Assembly: GCA_921293015.1 (NCBI GenBank)
Contig: OV121092.1
Span: 5,648,001 to 5,712,000 of the forward strand
From: Phorcus lineatus
Taxonomy: Eukaryota; Mollusca; Gastropoda; Trochida; Trochidae
DNA length: 64,000 nt
Reading direction: 5' to 3'
A program made the translations under genes and the position numbers. Every line of letters starts with the position of its first letter. Position 1 is the stretch's first letter. Below, piece by piece: positions 1 through 12,449 of this stretch. Below the pieces are notes generated by a model that ran no database searches, was not told where the DNA came from, and saw only the letters and a program-made list of their open reading frames with translations.

Positions 1-3000
1 GCTTTTCCTTCGACAAACTAATCCTAATCCTTACATAAATATTATTGAGCCATTGTTCTGTTATTGAATACGCTTTTATAGCATTGTAAACGAAATCATT
101 GTTTGATCTATATTTTCGTTACATCTCATTGACCTGCCCTATTAGCCTATGATATATGAAACGTGATTCAAAGGCAGGTTATATTTGCACGAAGGCCTCA
201 TTAGGTATCTATTGCAATTAAAGTCGGGTAATAAAAGCCTTTTTAGCAGTTACTTCTGGTCCATTAGAGTAAATGTGAATATGTGACAGTGTTGCTAAGT
301 GATCAAATGAACTCCGCTTTGGTGTAAATTATCTCTCCATTGATCCAGCCACTTAATTCTGTGTCACTCCATTATCAATAGTTATACCTGTCATTTTTCT
401 CTCACAACCCAGTGATAATATAGGAAAAAAGACCATTCGAAACACTCAAATCAAATAAGGGCTCTCTATCAACACAATTATGTCCATTGATAACTGATAC
501 CTGTTCCAAAAATAACGGCATTGTTACAAAACACCGCTTAAAAGATATGTATCTAGCGTAGCGACAAAGGGTGGTTCATAGTCACCGTTATAGAAAGATC
601 TCATTAAAACAGTTGTAATGGGCAAACCTACCTCGCTGCCTGATGATCTGAGTACGTGTGATGAGTGGTCCTGTCTTATGTATAAGCTATCTCCTTCCAT
701 AACTTCAACCAAACACAGGTCCTTTCGGGTCGAAGGTTTTTTAGCCACATTTGTCCATTTCTGATTGACTGTAGTAAAATGTCACAAGCGATGACCGTAC
801 CAAAGAGTTTTCAGATAATAACTCAGCGAGATAAGAGATTACTGAGATTGGCAAAAGAGAAAGCAAAAGTGCAAATGTAGCAAATGTATTATTGATACTC
901 GTAGAGCCTGCATTTTCTTTTTAAATGGTGAGACTTAAAGTTCTTTCCTGAAAGCATTTCCTAGCATATAATATAATATGTATGCGTCTGATAAAGCAAT
1001 ATTACGTGAGTACACATTATCGATTTGCAGAAGTAACTAAGTCATAAAATACTTTACAAAACAAAACAAAAACAAAATACGAGCCTTCCCCTAGATAGAG
1101 AAGAGCCTAATTCGACTATATCCAAGCTAGTTGTGCACTCAGCGACGATGTTTCAATAGTTATCAAAAACCTTCAGTCATTACCTCAGGGAAAAGTAGAC
1201 TGTTTTCGACGGTCCACTTGGCACTTTGAGTCTTTTTGATAGAATATGGCCACCTTGGGCCTGTGGCAACAAAAACAGAATAAGCTTTGGAAAACAACAA
1301 GCAATCGTCCCATCGAAAACGTGGTTTCATTGGCTAAAACTTTGCAGACAGTTTGTCTCGCATTTCTTTGCCGCTAGAGGAATCTGCCGATCGCCCGAGA
1401 AGTGCTCATATTCAAACAGAGGTTAGTGTAGGGTTTTATAACTCTACCTACCTTTTTGGAAGAAAATTATGAACACAGGATCCTAGCAAATGTGAACGTC
1501 GCGTAAGGGCGTGTTCCTTAGACTTTTCCTAACTTCTTCAAGAAATTTAAAAAAATGGCGAGTGATACCGACTAGTAAAGACACGATAAGTATCCATATT
1601 ACATCTGATAAAAAGACGTAAATCCTGTTCTTTGTTTCCGTTTTCTGGATGAAATTGTCGCCTCGAGTCCTTTGAAAACTGTTTTATAATACATTGTTAC
1701 GCTTCTTGGTATAATAATGTATATAATTCTGGCGGCTTATTAGAAATACTATTGAAGATCAACTGCTTCTGTTACACTCTTTGTTAACGTTGTTTGTGCT
1801 AATATTAAGTAAATTCGGATAAATTGAATATGAATTATCTTTACAGTTATGCCGATGCTTTGGAAAAGGGTGTTTGTTAAATTTAGATTGTTTTCTAAAT
1901 GCTTTAAGGCATGTAAAATATAAAAGTGACAAACACGGGTTATGCAAGCTTCAAAGTCGCTTGAGAATATTTTTACTTCTAGTTACCTCAGATAGGGATA
2001 TTTCGAGTGCCCATGCGTCTACCTTGTCGGGTGATAACTTTTACAAATAAAATAAACGTGGTTCAAGTCTCAATTAATCTAGTTTCGTTTGATGACTTGA
2101 AATGTTTTAGAACTGTCCACACTTATCTTTTCTCTGAGAGAGCTCTCCTATTGAATTGTCTGTTGATTTTTACACAATCTATTACTTGGGTTCTCCATCC
2201 GAACTCTACCGCAAACTTTTTAAAAAAAATATTCAATTTATCATCATTGAGTGAACGTGTCGTTTCCCAGTTGTTAAATTTGTATTTTTTTCAAATCAGC
2301 CGATGAAACTACCATATAATTTACACTAGGCCTCCATGTTTGGTTTCTCAAAGTCTGTAATCTCGTCAAGGTCTCGTTTCTCCTCGTTATCTTACGATCA
2401 ATAAATCCCAGCTCAGTTTTCCCCACATTTGCCTGATCGAATTTGGGCGGCTTTATTGGCGTTCTTCTGCCAACTGAGTGCTGTGCGCTGGACGGTAGGC
2501 AAAAGATGCTATCGGAGCTATGTTCCCATCTGAATCAGCGTCCCGGGCCTATGCGTTCCTCGGCCAAAGCAAAAGGATGTCAGTGAAATCATGACTTGGC
2601 TAAAGCTGTATGGCAAGACGAAATATACAACATGGAATGTATTAAAATGTTGGATCCGACTCATGTAAATCTAATTGCTGAAAATTATACGTGACATGAA
2701 AACATATGATGTTAATCAAGTGTGTTACATGAAAAAAATGTTAAACATGGTTAACACTCTTGTAAATTTGACTGATAAAGCAAGATTGGGTGTAATATGC
2801 AACCATATGGTTATATAGTGCTAATCAACTATGTTATCTTTCTATGTGACGAGTTTAAATCATTCTATTCTTTAAAGGATAGTCGGGGTGTTTTTGTGGA
2901 ATCGAAATTCAAGGGCACACTCCTGTTTATTCTTATATATCATTAATAAATGGTCATTACACAACACAGTTGAAACATGATAATAATAGTCAAATTTTGG

Positions 3001-3060
3001 TTGATCTAGATTTCATAACTTGATAAATAATAGCAAACACACGGCAAAAAAACAGTGAGA
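1..3060. other. gene desert, no gene seen
   Basis: I see no exon, RNA gene or obvious transposon end here. The open frames are short, AT-rich and without recognisable motifs. About 30 bases near 1,130-1,165 (with TCAGCGACG and GTTTCAA) resemble the DNA just after the 45-bp satellite near 35,635-35,670, which hints at a shared dispersed repeat. Confidence 0.6.
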
Positions 3061-3087
3061 AATTATAAGTTAATCATCTGCGCTACG

Positions 3088-3725
3088 CGCGTGAAAAACC
3101 TTGCTAACGGCATCGTTGATTCGTCTTCTCATAAGTCTTTTATTAGTGTGTGGATATTCTATCCATTTATATAGTTTATTGTTATAATTCTGTAAAACAA
3201 GTAAAAGTACAGCGCATTTTGTCATGTCATTCCATGAAGAAAACAGTATGCCTGACCGATAGCCGATAGGACAGACTCTTAAAAGGACAATCCTACCGGG
3301 GTATTTTTGTGACAAGGGGATTTTTCTGTTTATGCAATATGATTTTAACATTACCAAATTGAAACAAGTTACTTGGCGTATGTTGTTGGTTGAGTTAGAT
3401 TTGACAGCCGGATAAATGCGAGAGCACACTCGATCGGTAAAAATAAAACAAGAATGAAAAATGAAGCCATTCATGGGCGTGAAAAGCCTTGCTACGGCAT
3501 TATAAGGCATTGTTGATTACTCTTATCATAAATCATTTTTAAGAAGTCTGAATATTGTATCATTATAGTTTATGTTTATAATGTTTTAAAATTAGGAAAA
3601 GAACAGTGTTTCATTTTTCCTTAAACATGGCGGAGTGTGTCCGATAGGCCAGCCTCTTCAAACTGATAGGTGAAGTAGTGTATTGAGGTGTGTGATACCT
3701 GGCAATGGGAGTATTCCTAAAAGGA
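3088..3725. repeat. diverged direct duplication, ~390 bp period
   Basis: Two diverged copies lie head to tail, beginning near 3,088 and 3,477. Each opens with a GTGAAAA-CCTTGCT-ACGGCAT block. Each then has a GTTGATT..CTCTTATCATAA-type stretch, a TATAGTTTATTGTTATAAT-type stretch and a CCGATAG..GACAG..CTCTT-type stretch in the same order. Indels between the copies break any common reading frame, so the minus-strand frame across the first copy is not a gene. The second copy is shorter and more eroded. Family unknown. Confidence 0.55.
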
Positions 3726-3979
3726 TGAGGGCGAAAACACGAAACAAAATTATCAATATTGCTCCCTCGTGCTTTATATATTTGAAAGAATTATACTTAC
3801 TTTACGATTTTATGCAAACTTTTAAGGAAGTACATGTATGGAATGCGAATTAAACAACCTGCATTTTGGAGAAATTAACTTTTATAGGAAACTTTAATGG
3901 TAGAATTTGAGAGTATTCGTTTTAACCCTAAAAAACATGTCAAAGAATATACGATATCGGTAAATCAACACCGTACGAC

Positions 3980-4455
3980 TTAAGGAGCAACTCCGTGAGT
4001 TTTTGGAGTCATGTATTCCAAACTTAATGAATGGTGTCATTTGATCGCCAAATATAGACTGTTACCAAAAAGACACATATTAAAGCTAATTGATTTTTAA
4101 CAGTGACAATATGAAGGTAGAACGTCGCAATTATGATCGAAAACCGTACAGTGGCGCGCTTCAAATAGTCAAACGTAATTTTGGAGACTTATCTAAAACA
4201 GCCAGGAGGGCAGTTAGGAGTTGATAGTGTTTGTTAAGTTATATTACTAGTATCCATGAATATTGTCACGATATCTACACCTCTGTGCATTTATAAGGCT
4301 GCTTTTTTAATTTTAATTGAAAACCAGTATTTATTAATATATGTCTATTGGGCATGAAAAATTCAGATGTTTTGATTTTATATCACCACATATGACATTT
4401 AGCTTTGTATCAAATGTAAATAATATGTTATGAAAATCACGGAGTGGCTTTTTAA
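3980..4455 (+). mobile_element. piggyBac-like MITE, copy 1 (TTAA-flanked)
   Basis: A non-autonomous element of 468 bp lies between TTAA at 3,980-3,983 and TTAA at 4,452-4,455. Its ends are imperfect inverted repeats sharing ACTCCGTGA close to each terminus. The whole element reappears in reverse orientation at 22,560-23,024, also next to TTAA, so the boundaries are supported by two independent insertions. There is no coding capacity. TTAA target duplications are characteristic of piggyBac transposases; that family assignment is an inference from the target site alone. Confidence 0.75.
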
Positions 4456-6150
4456 CACTCTACAAGCAAAAACACATCCTGCTACGTCAGCGTATCCGCA
4501 AAGCTTCTGCAGCATCATAGGCGCTAACAGGAACAAATACGCAGATGTAGCAGGATTGTAGGATCAGGATTCATATTGGTATCATACAAAAAAGAAATCA
4601 ATCTTTTTTTTCTAACAATCATGACAATTTCAAACACGTTCTTTACATAAATGAAGTGTTCTCATGAAAGTGAAATCCAAGTTAGCAGTTGCAGGACAAT
4701 GCTTTTTAATCAAAAGAAGCATTACTTATAGGATGTACCATGTTCAGTTTACCTATGCCATTCCATTTCACTAACCAAAATCATTTAAAGGTGTAAACTT
4801 AAAAATGATCGCAAGTCTCATTGCTGGGTATTTGATCATTTCGATTATGATTGAGTATAAAGAAGTTTGACCCTCTGAACATAATACAATACAAGGGTTA
4901 TTTGGGACATTTGAAGGAATATAATTTTCGAACAAACGCGGTACTGCATTTTAAAGAATCAAATCACAGAAACCTTTGAAAACATAAATTATGATAGAAA
5001 ATATTTATATCAAACAGCATCTTACACTTTGGAGCGAATTATACGAAAATATATTTTTATGATAAATGAGAATTGAGGAAAATCGGAATAAGAATGCAAT
5101 GATCTTTGGGGAAAAGTTATTATTTGTAAAAATAGGATTGAGAATAAATAGATATTGATCGTAAAAGAAAATTCCCAACGCTTTAGAAATCTCGGTTTTA
5201 TTCATGCATGTACTTTATGACATTAATCACTAGAACTACGATGCAGCGATTCGGTCACTTTTTACCATATTCATTTTGTTAATTAACGTCCATTGATATA
5301 AGGTTCTTGATACAGAGGAGTTGTCGTATACTGTAAATTTTATCACATGCCGACTGCTATTCAATTTAATAATCGATGGATCGGCTCCGTATCTTTTAGA
5401 AGCATATGTCTTTAAATAGATTTAAGAATTTATAGCACAGTATCAACGTTTTGAGACAAGACAGAAAAAGTTAATGCTGTTGGATGCTATAAATATAGTG
5501 CTATGTGACTGTTTCTGGGTCTGTCTGCTGAAATAATTGACTCTTAATATCTCACTTTTGTCTATAATCTTTTTCTCGTCTTTCTTCTATGTATTTTTCT
5601 TCCCCTTAGGACTATATGATATCATATTGCACTTATTCCATTCATAAGCATCCTCAGATTTATTCTAGCATCACCCTCAAGGAATAGTATTTTCGATGCC
5701 TCTATTAAACGCTTCGTGAAACCCGTATAGACTTATACCTTCCCGAGTTTAGGTACCCATTTGAACAACTTGGAATACTGAGAGCAACGTCGACGGGAGT
5801 GTCCTTACTTTGGCCCAGGTCACAATTATTTGGTGCCTTCACCAGGATTCTAACACAAGTCATTGGCGTGAGAGGATAGCATACGAACCATTACATCATG
5901 GTTCTTCCTCTTTGTCTCCCCTTTTAAGGTTTTTCTTTACATATAAGTTTAGTCATGTCGATTCTGTTTTGTTCCATTCACAGGTTTCATTTGTTTACTC
6001 GGACTACTTGAATACGCATACTACTAGAACAATTTCTAAGTAATGAAAATGTCCCATAATCGCTGCCATAACTTCAACGAGCACATAACCACGGCTTAGT
6101 GAAACTTCTACAGGCCAACATTCTGATTTATCTTTTCCCATAACCAATCC
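4456..6150. other. intergenic, no gene seen
   Basis: AT-rich sequence with no recognisable coding exon, RNA gene or repeat family that I can name. It ends at the pyrimidine-rich stretch leading into the 39-bp minisatellite. Confidence 0.5.
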
Positions 6151-6189
6151 CTGTGTCTCTTCCTGTTTCTCAGTCTCTTTATGTCCCTC

Positions 6190-6765
6190 TTTGTCGCTGT
6201 GTTGTCTCTGCTTCACATACTTCTCCCTCTTTGTCTTTGAGGTGTCTCTGTTTCTTATACTTCTCCTTCTGTCCTTGTGTTGTCTCTGCTTCATACACTT
6301 TCTCCTTCTGTCCTTGTGTTGTCTCTGCTTCATACACTTTCTCCTTCTGTCCTTGTGTTGTCTCTGCTTCACATACATTCTCCCTCTTAGTCTTTGTGTT
6401 GTCTCTGCTTCATATACTTTCTCCCTCTCTGTCCTTTTGTTGTCTCTGCTTCATATACTTTCTCCTTCTGTCCTTGTGTTGTCTCTGCTTCATACACTTT
6501 CTCCTTCTGTCCTTGTGTTGTCTCTGCTTCACATACATTCTCCCTCTTAGTCTTTGTGTTGTCTATGCTTCATATACTTTCTCCCTCTCTGTCCTTTTGT
6601 TGTCTCTGCTTCATATACTTTCTCCCTCTCTGTCCTTTTGTTGTCTCTGCTTCACATACCTTCTCCCTCAGTCCTTGTGTTGTCTTTGCTTCACATACCT
6701 TCTCCCTCAGTCCTTGTATTGTCTTTGCTTCAGATACCTTCTCCCTCTGTCATTGTGTTGTCTCT
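6190..6765 (+). repeat. 39-bp pyrimidine-rich minisatellite (~15 copies)
   Basis: Tandem units of about 39 bp, each with a core TTGTGTTGTCTCTGCTTCA followed by a TAC..TTTCTCC..CTGTCC part. Unit length is a multiple of three and the plus strand is nearly free of A. This keeps several frames open on both strands and explains the long low-complexity frames here (C/F/L/S-rich on plus, K/R/Q-rich on minus). A block ending in ACATACATTCTCCCTCTTAG occurs twice 160 bp apart, so a four-unit higher-order duplication has occurred. Units become irregular after about 6,660. Confidence 0.9.
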
Positions 6766-6769
6766 GTAC

Positions 6770-7428
6770 ATTTCTGCCTTCTTCCCATCTTTCTCTCTTA
6801 AATACCATCACTCATATTTACCATGCCCACATTCTACGTTCTACTGTTCGAGCATATATTTCATTCATTATTCCACCCTAGTGTACTGACATTATGTTGA
6901 TAAGGATAATGAAAACGTCCAATTTGACGCCAACACACCTCCCATTTGCATATGTGGGTACGGTTGAGTGAGTCTGTTGTGCGTCAATAACAACTGCATT
7001 GCGTGACATCATCAGATGGTGAAGATGCCTCGTATGACAGATATCAGATGCAGTGTGGCACGTGACAGGATGTGTGTGAATTGGAGATTTGAATTTAACA
7101 ATCCGTGGGCGAAATCCCAACTTATCCCGGATCACACAGTCTCTAACTTCAGTGATACGACGAAATTAATGTTGGTTAGGCGTGGCATTATACACCGAAC
7201 GCTCTATTTGCAAGTAAGTATTTAATAGGCATAAGATTATTTTAGGTAGAAGTGAATACTTCTGTTTTTGTCTGAAAACAGGAAGTAAAAACTTCAGATT
7301 ATCGCTTTTTGAATTTTAGACCTATGTTAATTTGGATCTCGTTTGACGTGATTACATTTTAGTATAACGTATCAGTTTTTTTACTTAAGGATCCGTCTTA
7401 TCTATGACATAGTTATATTCGAAGCTAG
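6770..7428. other. intergenic, no gene seen
   Basis: Single-copy-looking sequence between the minisatellite and the SINE head. The short frame around 7,016-7,225 has no recognisable motif. Nothing else is supported. Confidence 0.5.
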
Positions 7429-7512
7429 ATGGGCGAGTCGGTTAGTTGCTGATATGCTGGCCGTGTTGCCAGACTCTGAACGTGTGGGTTCGAATCCCGC
7501 AATGGACTCGAC
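7429..7512 (+). repeat. tRNA-derived SINE head
   Basis: The stretch carries a perfect type-2 internal promoter B box (GGTTCGAATCCCG at about 7,488-7,500). An A-box-like GAGTCGGTTAGTTGC lies about 50 bp upstream. The cloverleaf is degenerate: the arms do not pair well and the 3' end runs into an A-rich track (GACTAAAAAAG). This fits a tRNA-derived SINE or old tRNA pseudogene rather than a working tRNA. Length is nearer to a class II (Ser/Leu) tRNA. Confidence 0.55.
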
Positions 7513-9007
7513 TAAAAAAGTAAAAACAAATTGCCCTATTGCAGATAATGTAAACGAATATAACAACGTTAAGTGTGATCCCAAATATACCAGATTTAAA
7601 TTTGTTCGCTGTCTAAATCGTATGAATATATCTTTCTTTGATGCGTTTGATTCAAACGATCGGCCTTACTTTATTGGGGATAGAACTTGTTGAAAGGTTT
7701 TGAAAACAATGCTCCTCACATCTTGTATGGTTGTCACGGTTCGTTCTATATTTTCTATTAAAACCAAACCAAGTTACATTGTTTTATTCAGGTGGTGAGT
7801 GCTTAGCTCTGTTTACAGCTGACATTGAAGTTCAGCAACATCGGGCGCGGCTCGTCGGATGGGCGGGTTGACAACTTAAGCTAGAATAACGGAGTGTTTT
7901 GATGATGCCTCTCCCATGAGATACGATTTGAAAAACTTGTTGTGTCCTCTTTGGCAAGAGATTGTCTTAAACTTTGATTCTCGCGATAAATATGATGATA
8001 GGGTAATAACCCTATTGTGCCCTGATCAACCACTGAGTGGATAGATAATTGCGTCTATAAATGGACATATTTGTATACTTATCCGGGATGACACCATTGG
8101 ACCAATTTTCTTGAAGACGGTTTTGGTTGGCTTGTGTTGTTATTTTCGTAAACACATTACCTAGTTGTTTCCCATGACGGTAGCAAATGAGGATATCTCT
8201 AAGTCTATGTATTTCTTCATTCATGATTTGAGGCAAACCAATAAGGCACAGAGCGTTTTGACGTCATGATTTAAAAGGAATCCCTTGCCTTTTGGATGGC
8301 TTTTAAGACTTAACGTCACTTTATTTTGAGGATACACCCGCGAATTTCATGATCTTCTATAAAACCATTAAGGATGCTAACAGTGAAGTAATATTGTCAT
8401 AATAACAACAACTGTCAAATGTAATTCTTAAACAAATGGCTTAAATAATGGGTTCAAATGTTTTATTTGATAGTAATTCCCATTGCTAGTTCAAGTATGT
8501 CAGGTAAATTCAATATATAAATCGTTTTCATAATAATATATAATTTTTAGGAAACTGACTTATTATACAAACAAGGCATATGAGTTCAATATCATTCAAT
8601 TACAGTCGTCTGATGTACTTAAATAAACAATGTGTTTTATAATTTAATATAGAGGCTCATAAAACAAGCCTATTGAGGGCTGATTTTTTCCACTACCGAT
8701 TGAGTTTCCTGGCAAGATCGTCTCAGATTCTTACTACTTTTGTGTTGATTGTGGGCCAATCAAGCAGTGAATACGGCCGGTCAGCTGGTAATTAACCCCG
8801 AGGGAAGGAGTTATTCCGAGTAAGCGAGAGAGTACCATATCACACAATGAATGATTCACGTGTCTTACTAAGATGATGAGTTCGGACAATGCTAAACGAA
8901 TACGTTCTTTGATTCTGTGCTGGATCGATCAACAAGTGGATCTACTTTAACCGTCACTGGTCACTTGGCGACCTCGTTCCTTGTTTATATCGCTGTCTTT
9001 TTATCGT
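7513..9007. other. intergenic, no gene seen
   Basis: No recognisable coding exon. The part directly after 7,512 may be the body of the SINE, but I cannot place its 3' end. Confidence 0.45.
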
Positions 9008-9240
9008 CTACATTAATGCTAGTGGGTTCCGCAAGCCTCCATTGGGGATGTGTTTGATGGTGGAAGCAATCATGGGTAATTTGCCGTCGATATTGAAGGT
9101 AGACGCTCTGGCGATACTATTCCACGCACTCCCCGAGTTCAGCACGATTTTGGCTTTGCTGGTGATAAAAACCCTCTCTTGTCTTCCAGAGACAGACCCA
9201 GTGGGATAAAAGTGACTCCGCGACTTCAAGAGTTCTTTTC
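9008..9240 (-). other. possible orphan exon of unknown protein
   Basis: A minus-strand open stretch of about 73 codons stands out from its surroundings by higher GC and a balanced residue composition, including GSVSGRQERV, SAKIVLNSGS-like and DGKLP segments. It reads like secreted or extracellular protein sequence rather than random AT-rich DNA. I do not recognise a family. Upstream on the minus strand it is bounded by CTGAAGAAAAG, which is a poor acceptor. No partner exon is visible within several kb, so this may be an isolated exon, a processed fragment or chance. Confidence 0.2.
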
Positions 9241-9817
9241 TTCAGAAAATGAATAACGATATTCGCATGAATCGGACTTCTCGACAAATGAAAGAGTATC
9301 TTATGTAAACATCAGAAGTGGATCTGATAATTTACTTTGAGCTGAAAAGAACTTCGAATTGGGCCTTTAGGTAATCCTATGTTATTTGCGGATCTGATAA
9401 TTTAATACCATGTCTGCAATCAAAACCTATTCTTCTCAACTTATCAGTGATTTTTTCTCTTTGGCATGGATGAACAACTCAACAAATTGCATCATTGAAA
9501 CCAATTTTCGAGCAAGCTGGATCAATTGTTGATATAAGTGGAAACTTCTTTCCAATTTCGTTTATATATGTACTTTGTCTGAAGTGTACTTACGTACACA
9601 ATAATCACCGTTACTTACACAACAGCCTATCTCATAATTATATATATAGCACAGACTAAGCTATAGATATTGTTTTTATGGGTGATATTTTATTAGTGCG
9701 TATATTTTATCTAAGATTAAAAATACCTTATTAGTTTTGTAGAGATTATTTACTAAAACACAGGCAAGGAAAATTCTGGTTATAAAAACTGTACTCAATG
9801 ACGGTGTTTACAAATGT

Positions 9818-10090
9818 ATGATCCGACTTTCATACAACCTACTAACCTTCAAAAGAGGCCGTAAAACCTCTCTCTTCAGACAAGCTTATCTCTCCTTATC
9901 TATTTCACAATTGTGCCACTCAGAGCGGAGAGATAGCCAGATTGTATATTTAGTCTCACCTCAAACATTTAACATTTACAGTATAAGTTCAGCCATCCCT
10001 ATTAGGGGTTATGAAAGACCAAAGTCATGCGGTAAAATGTATAAAATTAGATATAATGTTGTACAAATAAAACTTTACGTACACTGAAAT
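9818..10090 (+). pseudogene. possible LINE 3' remnant
   Basis: One frame reads TFKRGRKTSLFRQAY, which resembles the FK..LKT.LF..A(Y/F) motif that closes the reverse transcriptase polyprotein of CR1/L2-type LINEs. About 180 bp later comes TTGTACAAATAAAAC, like the short 3' tails of such elements. Upstream RT motifs are absent, so at best this is a short 3' fragment. The call rests on one motif and is weak. Confidence 0.3.
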
Positions 10091-10141
10091 ATATTTTTAA
10101 CCATATTTCTGAAATTGACACTTTAAGGATAAAAACTCTAC

Positions 10142-10143
<2 letters not shown>

Positions 10144-10199
<56 letters not shown>
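10144..10199. repeat. (AT)n microsatellite
   Basis: About 28 uninterrupted AT dinucleotides. It is self-complementary and prone to slippage and cruciform formation. No gene nearby. Confidence 0.95.
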
Positions 10200-10203
<4 letters not shown>

Positions 10204-10204
10204 A

Positions 10205-11870
10205 AAAAAACATACATTTGGGGTGGAAAATATAAATTGTAAGTTTTGATCATCAGTTGAATATATTAAATCATCACCTATAGCCTTTCATTAAACGCGA
10301 TGTTCATCTTCAACCTCATCTTCACAAAACTCGTTCTTTTAAAATGATGCCTATCAGCCAGTCTCAACTCTAACCGGGGTAGCTCATAATCTGCATGGGG
10401 CCAATGCTCCATTGGGTGAGCATGCACTGTGCATCGAATTAGCGCTGTACAAATGAAGTGTAATGTTATGATTGGTGAGAGAACTGAAGCTTACTCTGTT
10501 CTTGTTAGTTACGTAAAAGCTGTATTTAAGGAGAAGTCTCAACATAATTAAGGTCTTTGATTTGTGTGCAATTTATCGAGTTTGGATAACCGTTGTAACA
10601 TGTGTATTGGAAGTCAAAACAGCTATCACATCCGATCGCCAAGTCCTCAACTATTTAAAATGTGTAAATAATGTATATTTGTTAAGGTGTAGCATACATT
10701 TTGACCAAAGGTGGTGTTCACCAGGGATGTTTACTAAGTCCTCTATTTTTTCTTGTACCATATGGAAAAGTTTCATTGACAGAGCCTCAGTAATTTTATA
10801 TCATGCGCATTTATTGTTCTGATTGTTATCAACGCTTTGGAAGTGTCAAGTCATATGATGATGCTGGAAAAAAATAATGTCTATGTGTTTATGATCTCAC
10901 ATGTCGGCAACGTGTGATCGCATAACAACAGCTGGCCATGTGCGTGTATTGTTCTGTTTGTTTTGGTTTGTTTTGTATTCATAGAGGAAATACTGAAACG
11001 TGTTAGTCTCCAATTTGATACCTGTTACATCCGGCTAAATATTGGTTAAGTATTACCATTTGCGCAAATTGGAGATAGGGATGATTTTGAATCTGGAAAC
11101 GAATCTGTTGTACATATTAGATATATCTAAAATAAGGTTCTGCATAACATTGCCATCAGGACACCAGCCCTTACTTGATGATGGTGTTTTTCCAGGACAG
11201 AATTTTTTTCATATCAATTTTGTTGGCGATTTTGTCTACATAATCTCAGAAATCTATCAAATTCAACTCGCTATAGGTCTTTAAGTAACTACATGATAAT
11301 TGTGTTCGAATATGCTGTTTTTAAGGCACAACTAGCAATATTACCATTCTGTTCACATCTCAATCGCCATGACCTCCCTATATTTATCTATTTTCACCCA
11401 TGAAATTTCCTATCTAAAATTTAAACATTATCTGCCTTTTAGTCTTCTTATCGAACAAACTGGTTGACGATAAGGCTTGGTACATACTGTATAAAACAAG
11501 TTAATGATATTTTGAAATTTAGAAACTATTAGTAACGGTGTATTGTTAAATTGACACACTGATAAAATATTAATCGTGAAAATTAAGACATCCCTACTTA
11601 AATTATCCAGTATAAGGCTTATAAAACCATCGGTTCGCTACACGAGAAGTGTCTTGTATCTACACTGTCTGATTGGCTTAACAGCGAGAGGTACTACCAA
11701 GAGTTTGTTTTGTGAGATTATTATCGTTGCAAGATAAAAGTGTCTTGTAAGTTGTAGTTTGGCTTGACCAATCGACGTAGCTGATGGGGTTACTACACTC
11801 AAATTAAAAGGAATTTATGTTTGTGGATTATAAGAAAGCAATGCAAAATACAGCAATGCGCTTTTGTTTA
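10205..11870. other. intergenic, no gene seen
   Basis: No supported gene. Near 10,708-10,760 one frame briefly reads GGVHQGCLLSPLFF, similar to the reverse-transcriptase QGxxLSPxLF motif, but no other RT motif flanks it. Near 10,437-10,455 GCGCTGTACAAAT resembles a retroelement tail. Both may be dead retroposon debris. Confidence 0.4.
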
Positions 11871-11874
11871 TGCT

Positions 11875-12440
11875 TAGGCTACGTCAGTTGCTCTGTTTAT
11901 ACTTATGTCAGTTGCTCTGTTCATACTTACGTCAGTTGCTCTGTTTATGCTTACGTCAGTTGCTCTGTTTATGCTTACGTCAGTTGCTCTGTTTATACTT
12001 ACGTCAGTTGCTCTGTTCATACTTACGTCAGTTGCTCTGTTCATGCTTACGTCAGTTGCTCTGTTTATGCTTACGTCAGTTGCTCTGTTTATGCTTACGT
12101 CAGTTGCTCTGTTTATGCTTACGTCAGTTGCTCTGTTTATGCTTACGTCAGTTGCTCTGTTTATGCTTATGTCAGTTGCTCTGTTTATGCTTATGTCATT
12201 TGCTCTGTTTATGCTTACGTCAGTTGCCCTGTTTATGCTTACGTCAGTTGCTCTGTTTATGCTTACGTCAGTTGCTCTGTTTATGCTTACGTCAGTTGCT
12301 CTGTTTATGCTTACATCAGTTGCTCTGTTTATGCTTATGTCAGTTGCTCTGTTTATACTTATGTCAGTTGCTCTGTTTATACTTACGTCAGTTGCTCTGT
12401 TTATGCTTACGTCAGTTGCTCTGTTTATGCTTACGTCAGT
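11875..12440 (+). repeat. 24-bp minisatellite with CRE-like sites (~24 copies)
   Basis: Tandem units of 24 bp, consensus TTACGTCAGTTGCTCTGTTT plus ATGC. Copies are highly uniform. Differences are mostly C/T changes in ACGTCA (TTATGTCA), TTTATG/TTCATG and ATGC/ATAC. The unit length is divisible by three and lacks plus-strand stops, so all three forward frames are open; this explains the repetitive C/L/V-rich translations, which are not proteins. About 18 units keep TTACGTCA (TGACGTAA on the other strand), a variant CREB/ATF-type bZIP site. Confidence 0.95.
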
Positions 12441-12449
12441 TGCTTCTGA

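Noticed and set aside
3070-3510. 146-codon minus-strand frame
   Set aside because: It spans a diverged local duplication whose second copy is frame-disrupted. The translation has no known motif.
6004-6889. Cys/Phe/Leu-rich and Lys/Arg-rich frames over the 39-bp array
   Set aside because: Unit length divisible by three and strand composition bias keep the frames open. No protein family fits.
10700-10765. Short RT-like motif GGVHQGCLLSPLFF
   Set aside because: It is suggestive of a reverse-transcriptase QG..LSP motif, but no palm, YADD or other RT segment is found in any frame nearby. It is too short to call an element.
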